Below, piece after piece: positions 58,937-64,000 of a DNA stretch of 64,000 bases. Positions within the stretch are counted from its first letter, which is position 1. Each line of letters begins with the position of its first letter. The stretch lies in assembly GCF_002836515.1 (NCBI RefSeq), contig NZ_PJBC01000067.1, positions 124,001 through 188,000 on the forward strand, read 5' to 3'. The position numbers and the translations under genes were made by a program. The notes beneath the pieces were generated by a model, which did no database searches, was not told where the DNA came from, and was given only the letters and a program-made list of their open reading frames with translations. The stretch is from Pseudomonas sp. Choline-02u-1 (GTDB lineage: Bacteria; Pseudomonadota; Gammaproteobacteria; Pseudomonadales; Pseudomonadaceae).

Positions 58937-59995
58937 ATGAACGATCACAACAACAATATTCAGCTGGAAACCGCCATGACCACGACCACCATGACCATGA
59001 TCCAGGCCCTGCGCTCGGCCATGGATGTGATGCTTGAGCGCGATGACAATGTCGTGGTCTTCGGTCAGGACGTCGGCTACTTCGGCGGTGTGTTCCGCTG
59101 CACCGAAGGCCTGCAGACCAAGTACGGCACCTCGCGCGTGTTCGACGCCCCCATTTCGGAAAGCGGCATCGTCGGCGTGGCTGTCGGCATGGGTGCTTAC
59201 GGACTGCGCCCGGTCGCCGAAATCCAGTTCGCCGACTACGTCTACCCCGCCTCCGACCAGATCATTTCCGAAGCCGCGCGTCTGCGTTATCGCTCGGCCG
59301 GCGAGTTCACCGCACCGATGACCTTGCGCATGCCATGCGGCGGCGGCATCTACGGCGGCCAGACCCACAGCCAGAGCATCGAGGCGATGTTCACTCAGGT
59401 CTGCGGTTTGCGTACGGTGATGCCGTCCAACCCGTACGACGCCAAAGGCCTGCTGATCGCCTCCATCGAAAACGATGACCCGGTGATCTTCCTTGAGCCG
59501 AAACGCCTGTACAACGGCCCGTTCGATGGCCATCACGACCGCCCGGTAACCCCGTGGTCGAAACACCCGCAAGCCCAGGTGCCGGACGGTTATTACACCG
59601 TGCCGCTGGACGTCGCCGCGATCACTCGTCCGGGCAAGGACGTGACGGTGCTGACCTACGGCACCACCGTCTATGTATCGCAAGTCGCTGCCGAGGAGTC
59701 CGGGGTGGATGCCGAAGTCATCGACCTGCGCAGTCTGTGGCCACTGGATCTGGACACCATCGTCAAATCGGTGAAAAAAACCGGCCGTTGCGTGGTGGTT
59801 CATGAAGCCACGCGCACCTGCGGTTTCGGCGCCGAACTGGTGTCGCTGGTGCAAGAGCATTGCTTCCATCACCTGGAAGCGCCGATCGAGCGCGTCACCG
59901 GTTGGGACACTCCCTACCCGCACGCGCAGGAGTGGGCGTATTTCCCAGGGCCGTCCCGAGTGGGCGCGGCGTTGAAACGGGTCATGGAGGTCTGA
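58937..59995 (+). CDS. bkdA2: Branched-chain 2-oxo acid dehydrogenase E1 beta
   Basis: A 352-residue subunit: MTMIQALRSAMDVMLERDDN, VVVFGQDVGYFGGVFRCTEG, FDAPISESGIVGVAVGMGAY and PCGGGIYGGQTHSQSIEAMF are classical E1-beta blocks, and LRTVMPSNPYDAKGLLIASI follows. It pairs with BkdA1 to complete the thiamin diphosphate site. Stop (TGA) runs into the bkdB ATG without spacing. Confidence 0.96.
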   Translation: MNDHNNNIQLETAMTTTTMTMIQALRSAMDVMLERDDNVVVFGQDVGYFGGVFRCTEGLQTKYGTSRVFDAPISESGIVGVAVGMGAYGLRPVAEIQFADYVYPASDQIISEAARLRYRSAGEFTAPMTLRMPCGGGIYGGQTHSQSIEAMFTQVCGLRTVMPSNPYDAKGLLIASIENDDPVIFLEPKRLYNGPFDGHHDRPVTPWSKHPQAQVPDGYYTVPLDVAAITRPGKDVTVLTYGTTVYVSQVAAEESGVDAEVIDLRSLWPLDLDTIVKSVKKTGRCVVVHEATRTCGFGAELVSLVQEHCFHHLEAPIERVTGWDTPYPHAQEWAYFPGPSRVGAALKRVMEV

Positions 59996-61264
59996 ATGGG
60001 CACGCACGTTATCAAGATGCCGGACATCGGCGAAGGCATCGCAGAAGTAGAACTGTCGCAGTGGCACGTCAAGGTCGGCGATCTGGTCGTAGAAGATCAG
60101 GTGCTGGCGGATGTGATGACCGACAAGGCGATGGTCGATATTCCATCGCCGGTGCACGGCAAGGTCATCGCCCTCGGCGGTCAGCCGGGCGAAGTGATGG
60201 CGGTCGGCAGTGTGCTGATCAGCATCGAGGTTGAAGGGGCTGGCAACCTCAAAGAGTCCGCCACTTCTGTAGCTACCCAAGAGTCCGTTGCGCCGAAAGT
60301 GGAAGCTGTTGTCGAGAGCAAACCTGCTCCAGCGGCCCCGCGTCCGGCGGCGGTTTGCCAAGGCCCGATGGTTGCCCGTGAAGCCGATGAGCGTCCGCTG
60401 GCCTCGCCAGCCGTGCGCAAACATGCGCTGGATCTGGGTATTCAACTGCGTCTGGTGCGCGGCACCGGCCCGGCCGGTCGGGTGTTGCATGAAGACCTTG
60501 AAGCTTATCTGGCGCAAGGTCAGTCCAATGCCTCGGCGCCGGCAGGTGCCGCTTATGCCCAGCGCAACGACGAAGAACAGATCCCCGTGATCGGCATGCG
60601 CCGCAAGATCGCCCAGCGCATGCAGGATGCCACTCAGCGTGCCGCGCATTTCAGCTATGTCGAGGAGATCGATGTCACCGCGATCGAAGAACTGCGCGCG
60701 CATCTGAATGAGAAACATGGCGCCAGCCGAGGCAAGTTGACCTTGCTGCCGTTCCTCGTTCGCGCGCTGGTCGTCGCCCTGCGCGACTTTCCGCAGATGA
60801 ACGCCCGTTACGACGACGAAGCGCAAGTCATCACCCGCCTCGGCGCGGTGCATGTCGGCGTCGCCACGCAAAGCGATGTCGGCCTGATGGTGCCGGTGGT
60901 GCGTCACGCCGAAGCGCGCAGCCTGTGGGACAGCGCCGCAGAGATCTCGCGCCTGGCCAATGCCGCGCGCAATGGCAAGGCCAGCCGCGATGAATTGTCC
61001 GGTTCGACCATCACCCTGACCAGCCTCGGTGCGCTGGGCGGCATCGTCAGTACGCCGGTGCTGAACCTGCCGGAAGTGGCGATTGTCGGCGTGAACAAAA
61101 TCGTCGAACGGCCAATGGTGGTCAAAGGCCAAGTGGTGATTCGCAAGATGATGAACCTCTCCAGCTCATTCGATCACCGCGTGGTCGACGGCATGGACGC
61201 GGCGCTCTTCATCCAGGCCATTCGGGGCTTGCTCGAACAACCTGCCACTTTGTTTGTGGAGTAA
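59996..61264 (+). CDS. bkdB: Branched-chain keto acid dehydrogenase E2 (lipoamide acyltransferase)
   Basis: A 422-residue E2. The lipoyl domain has its lysine at about 44 (VMTDKAMVDIPSPVHG). An Ala/Pro linker leads to a subunit-binding domain (ASPAVRKHALDLGIQLRLVR...GPAGRVLHEDL). The catalytic core ends in NLSSSFDHRVVDGMDAALFI with the active-site His and Asp. It transfers the acyl group to CoA and forms the core of the complex. Only one lipoyl domain is present, as in P. putida. Operon position 3; lpdV follows. Confidence 0.95.
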   Translation: MGTHVIKMPDIGEGIAEVELSQWHVKVGDLVVEDQVLADVMTDKAMVDIPSPVHGKVIALGGQPGEVMAVGSVLISIEVEGAGNLKESATSVATQESVAPKVEAVVESKPAPAAPRPAAVCQGPMVAREADERPLASPAVRKHALDLGIQLRLVRGTGPAGRVLHEDLEAYLAQGQSNASAPAGAAYAQRNDEEQIPVIGMRRKIAQRMQDATQRAAHFSYVEEIDVTAIEELRAHLNEKHGASRGKLTLLPFLVRALVVALRDFPQMNARYDDEAQVITRLGAVHVGVATQSDVGLMVPVVRHAEARSLWDSAAEISRLANAARNGKASRDELSGSTITLTSLGALGGIVSTPVLNLPEVAIVGVNKIVERPMVVKGQVVIRKMMNLSSSFDHRVVDGMDAALFIQAIRGLLEQPATLFVE

Positions 61265-61268
61265 CGCA

Positions 61269-62642
61269 ATGCAGACTCTGAACACCACGCTGCTGATTAT
61301 TGGCGGTGGCCCCGGCGGGTATGTAACAGCGATTCGCGCTGGGCAATTGGGCATCCAGACCATTCTGGTGGAGGGCCAATCTCTGGGCGGCACCTGCCTG
61401 AACATTGGCTGCATCCCCTCGAAAGCGCTGATCCATGTCGCTGAGCAGTTCCATCAGACGCAGCATCACCATCAGCATTCGGCGCTGGGCATCAGCGTTT
61501 CCGCGCCGAGTCTTGACATCTCTAAAAGTGTCGAGTGGAAGGACGGTATCGTTGATCGTCTGACCACTGGCGTCGCCGCATTGCTGAAGAAGAACAAGGT
61601 GCAGGTCGTCAACGGCTGGGCAAAAATCATCGACGGCAAAACCGTGGAAGTCGGCGATACGCGCATCCAGTGCGAGCATCTGGTGCTGGCCACCGGCTCG
61701 ACCAGCGTCAACCTGCCGATCCTGCCAATCGGTGGGCCGATCATTTCCTCCACCGAGGCGCTGGCGCCAACTTCTGTGCCCAAACGTCTGGTCGTGGTGG
61801 GCGGTGGTTACATCGGTCTGGAGCTGGGCATCGCCTACCGCAAGCTCGGTGCCGATGTCAGCGTGGTCGAGGCGCAGGATCGCATCTTGCCCGCTTACGA
61901 CGCTGAGCTGACCCAACCGGTGCACGACGCATTGAAGCAATTGGGCATGAAGCTTTACCTCAAGCACAGCGTGCTGGGCTTCGACGGTACGTTGCAGGTG
62001 CGCGATCCTGAAGGCGAAACCTTGAACCTGGAAACCGATCAGGTGCTGGTCGCGGTCGGGCGCAAACCCAACACTCAAGGCTTCAATCTCGAAGCGCTGA
62101 ATCTGGACATGAACGGCTCGGCAATCAGGATCGACAGCCATTGCCAGACCAGCATGCGCAATGTCTACGCCATCGGCGATGTCAGCGGCGAACCGATGCT
62201 CGCTCACCGCGCCATGGCCCAGGGCGAGATGGTTGCCGAGCTGATCAGCGGCAAGCGCCGTGAATTCAACCCGACCGCCATCGCCGCCGTGTGCTTTACC
62301 GACCCGGAACTCGTGGTGGTCGGCAACACCCCGGACGAGGCCAAGGCTGCCGGGCTGGATTGCATCGTTGCAAGCTTCCCGTTCGCCGCCAATGGCCGGG
62401 CGATGACCCTGGAATCGAAAAGCGGCTTCGTCCGTGTGGTCGCGCGTCGCGACAATCATGTGATTGTCGGTTGGCAAGCCGTGGGCGTTGGGGTTTCCGA
62501 GTTGTCGACGGCGTTTGCGCAAAGCCTGGAAATGGGCGCGCGGCTGGAAGACATCGGCGGCACCATTCATGCGCACCCAACCTTGGGCGAAGCGGTGCAG
62601 GAGGCGGCGTTGCGGGCCCTGGGGCATGCGCTGCATCTGTAA
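61269..62642 (+). CDS. lpdV: Dihydrolipoyl dehydrogenase of the Bkd complex (E3)
   Basis: A 457-residue flavoprotein. FAD loop LLIIGGGPGGYVTAIRAGQL, redox disulfide GGTCLNIGCIPSK (C43/C48), NAD loop RLVVVGGGYIGLELGIAYRK, and the C-terminal base in GGTIHAHPTLGEAVQEAALR. It reoxidises E2 dihydrolipoamide with NAD+. Being encoded in the bkd operon identifies it as LpdV rather than the 2-oxoglutarate LpdG. The ATG at 61269 follows GTGGAG; the gene begins four bases after bkdB. Confidence 0.95.
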   Translation: MQTLNTTLLIIGGGPGGYVTAIRAGQLGIQTILVEGQSLGGTCLNIGCIPSKALIHVAEQFHQTQHHHQHSALGISVSAPSLDISKSVEWKDGIVDRLTTGVAALLKKNKVQVVNGWAKIIDGKTVEVGDTRIQCEHLVLATGSTSVNLPILPIGGPIISSTEALAPTSVPKRLVVVGGGYIGLELGIAYRKLGADVSVVEAQDRILPAYDAELTQPVHDALKQLGMKLYLKHSVLGFDGTLQVRDPEGETLNLETDQVLVAVGRKPNTQGFNLEALNLDMNGSAIRIDSHCQTSMRNVYAIGDVSGEPMLAHRAMAQGEMVAELISGKRREFNPTAIAAVCFTDPELVVVGNTPDEAKAAGLDCIVASFPFAANGRAMTLESKSGFVRVVARRDNHVIVGWQAVGVGVSELSTAFAQSLEMGARLEDIGGTIHAHPTLGEAVQEAALRALGHALHL

Positions 62643-62654
62643 ATCCGTCAAATT

Positions 62655-62762
62655 GATCGTTCCCACGCTCCGCGTGGGAATGCAGCCCGGGACGCTCTGC
62701 GTCCCAACAGCCGAACGCGGAGCGTCCGATGAGGCAATCCCACGCAGAGCGTGGGAACGATC
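62655..62762. repeat. Long palindromic repeat between lpdV and ilvE
   Basis: Inverted arms of 25 bases with one mismatch: GATCGTTCCCACGCTCCGCG at the left, and the complement of GATCGTTCCCACGCTCTGCG at the right end. Between them lies an internal pair (GGGACGCTCTGCGTCCC, CGCGGAGCGTCC). Each arm is itself a small palindrome (TTCCCACGC-TC(C/T)-GCGTGGGAA). A partial extra copy (GGGAACGATCAG) follows at 62769. This is a second repeat family, different from the REP/BIME elements. Confidence 0.85.
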
Positions 62763-62893
62763 AGTCGAGGGAACGATCAGCGGAGCGAATTCCGGCTGCG
62801 AAACCGCTCAAGAATGAAGTATTGTTGTGCCCATCCAAAAAAACGTCAGAAGCCTTGAACCGTTTCGGCGGTTGTTCAGTGATAGAGGGTGTC

Positions 62894-63913
62894 ATGGGTA
62901 ACGAGAGCATCAATTGGGACAAGCTGGGTTTTGACTACATCAAGACCGACAAACGCTATCTGTCGTACTTTCGCGATGGCGAGTGGGACAAAGGCACCCT
63001 GACCGAAGATAACGTCCTGCACATCAGCGAAGGCTCGACGGCTCTTCACTATGGCCAGCAGTGCTTCGAAGGCATGAAGGCCTATCGTTGCAAGGACGGC
63101 TCGATCAACCTGTTCCGCCCGGACCAGAACGCCCTGCGCATGCAACGCAGCTGCGCACGTCTGCTGATGCCGACCGTGGACACCGAGCAGTTCATCGAAG
63201 CCTGTAAAGCCGTGGTTCGCGCCAACGAGCGTTTCATCCCGCCTTACGGCACCGGCGGCGCGCTGTACCTGCGCCCGTTCGTGATCGGCGTCGGTGACAA
63301 CATCGGCGTGCGCACCGCGCCCGAGTTCATCTTCTCGATCTTCTGCATTCCGGTCGGCGCCTACTTCAAGGGCGGCCTGACTCCGCACAACTTCCAGATC
63401 TCCAGCTACGACCGCGCCGCCCCACAAGGCACCGGCGCCGCCAAGGTCGGTGGCAACTACGCAGCCAGCCTGATGCCGGGCTCGAAAGCCAAGAAAGCCA
63501 ACTTTGCCGACGCGATCTACCTCGATCCGATGACTCACACCAAAATCGAAGAGGTGGGCTCGGCCAACTTCTTCGGGATTACTCACGACAACAAGTTCGT
63601 CACCCCGAACTCGCCATCGGTCCTGCCAGGCATCACCCGCCTGTCGCTCATCGAATTGGCCAAATCGCGTCTGGGTCTGGAAGTGGTCGAAGGCGACGTG
63701 CTGATCGACAAACTGGCGGACTTCAAGGAAGCCGGTGCCTGCGGTACTGCTGCCGTGATCACGCCGATCGGCGGCATCAGCTACAACGATCATCTGCATG
63801 TGTTCCATAGCGAAACCGAAGTGGGTCCGGTGACCCAGCAGCTCTACAAGGAGCTGACTGGAGTGCAAACCGGCGACATCGAAGCGCCAGCGGGCTGGAT
63901 CGTCAAGGTTTGA
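62894..63913 (+). CDS. ilvE: Branched-chain amino acid aminotransferase
   Basis: A 339-residue PLP enzyme of fold type IV. ALHYGQQCFEGMKAYRCKDG, RPFVIGVGDNIGVRTAPEFI, and the PLP-lysine block GAAKVGGNYAASLMPG are present, with ANFFGITHDNKFVTPNSPSV and GACGTAAVITPIGGISY near the end. It interconverts Val, Leu and Ile with their 2-keto acids. The ATG at 62894 is preceded by AGAGGG. It sits downstream of the bkd genes but beyond a palindromic repeat and probably has its own promoter. Confidence 0.95.
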   Translation: MGNESINWDKLGFDYIKTDKRYLSYFRDGEWDKGTLTEDNVLHISEGSTALHYGQQCFEGMKAYRCKDGSINLFRPDQNALRMQRSCARLLMPTVDTEQFIEACKAVVRANERFIPPYGTGGALYLRPFVIGVGDNIGVRTAPEFIFSIFCIPVGAYFKGGLTPHNFQISSYDRAAPQGTGAAKVGGNYAASLMPGSKAKKANFADAIYLDPMTHTKIEEVGSANFFGITHDNKFVTPNSPSVLPGITRLSLIELAKSRLGLEVVEGDVLIDKLADFKEAGACGTAAVITPIGGISYNDHLHVFHSETEVGPVTQQLYKELTGVQTGDIEAPAGWIVKV

Positions 63914-63939
63914 ACTGACGGTTTTTGATGTTGAAAAGA

Positions 63940-63973
63940 AGCCCTCCATTGAGCGATTGATGGAGGGCTTTTT
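63940..63973 (+). terminator. Intrinsic terminator after ilvE
   Basis: Ten-base stem AGCCCTCCAT / ATGGAGGGCT with a loop of about ten bases, followed by a run of T. It starts 27 bases after the ilvE stop. Confidence 0.88.
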
Positions 63974-64000
63974 GCTGGGCTACAGAAAATCAAAAAATCA

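Noticed and set aside
58796..61132. 778-codon leftward frame
   Set aside because: Antisense of bkdA2 and bkdB, a common effect of GC-rich codon bias.
61209..62666. 485-codon leftward frame
   Set aside because: Antisense of lpdV; no recognisable motifs.

Overview
The window is a stretch of a Pseudomonas chromosome, most likely from the P. fluorescens group. The evidence is GC-rich coding DNA, the bkdR / bkdA1-bkdA2-bkdB-lpdV cluster with typical Pseudomonas sequences, a Pseudomonas-type xylRAFGH locus, and many copies of the Pseudomonas REP/BIME element (GTGGGAGCGGGCTTGCTCGCGAA type). I saw no rRNA, tRNA, CRISPR array, prophage or transposase. Most of the window is metabolic and transport genes with their own local regulators.

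Layout. 1-5.1 kb: end of a thioesterase gene, then three regulator/target pairs (HxlR-NmrA, LysR-MFS, and XylR at the head of the xylose locus). 5.2-10.5 kb: xylose isomerase and the XylFGH ABC importer, with a BIME between xylF and xylG. 10.8-12.5 kb: small proteins and an unusual SRAP-domain protein. 12.9-19.4 kb: two TRAP transporters back to back, a DctPQM system and a TAXI system with a fused permease and a DUF1850 protein. 19.4-22.7 kb: an ene-reductase and a MarR / F420-type reductase / MerR group. 22.9-26.4 kb: D-tartrate catabolism (dctA, tartrate dehydratase, LysR). 26.5-31 kb: a frameshifted metallo-beta-lactamase-fold gene divergent from a GlxA-type regulator, an AraC relic, and a DCC / DUF2269 / saccharopine-dehydrogenase-like group. 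31-37.3 kb: small membrane proteins, hemerythrin, LysR-Qor, a CigR-like protein and a NepI-like exporter with its LysR.

37.3-38.4 kb is the most striking non-coding region: eight tandem BIME units with an almost exact 135-bp period. Beyond it lie an M42 peptidase, a three-gene translationally coupled membrane-protein operon, an ABC exporter, an ArsR-controlled oxidoreductase operon with matched ATATCG(N8)CGATAT operators, a c-di-GMP phosphodiesterase next to a diguanylate cyclase, a patch of gene relics and an EamA transporter. 51.6-54.2 kb holds a type VI secretion-type phospholipase (DUF2235/Tle1-like) with a DUF2931 lipoprotein and an unrecognised small gene; these are probably effector, immunity and accessory proteins. 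54.3-56.9 kb contains relics, a structured repeat-like element, a nucleotidyltransferase-family protein, a second copy of a small Pseudomonas protein family and a methyltransferase. 57-63.9 kb is branched-chain amino acid catabolism: BkdR, the complete branched-chain keto acid dehydrogenase and, past a palindromic repeat, ilvE. IlvE makes the keto acids that the Bkd complex oxidises.

All functional names rest on reading motifs and remembered family sequences by eye. Nothing was searched or computed.
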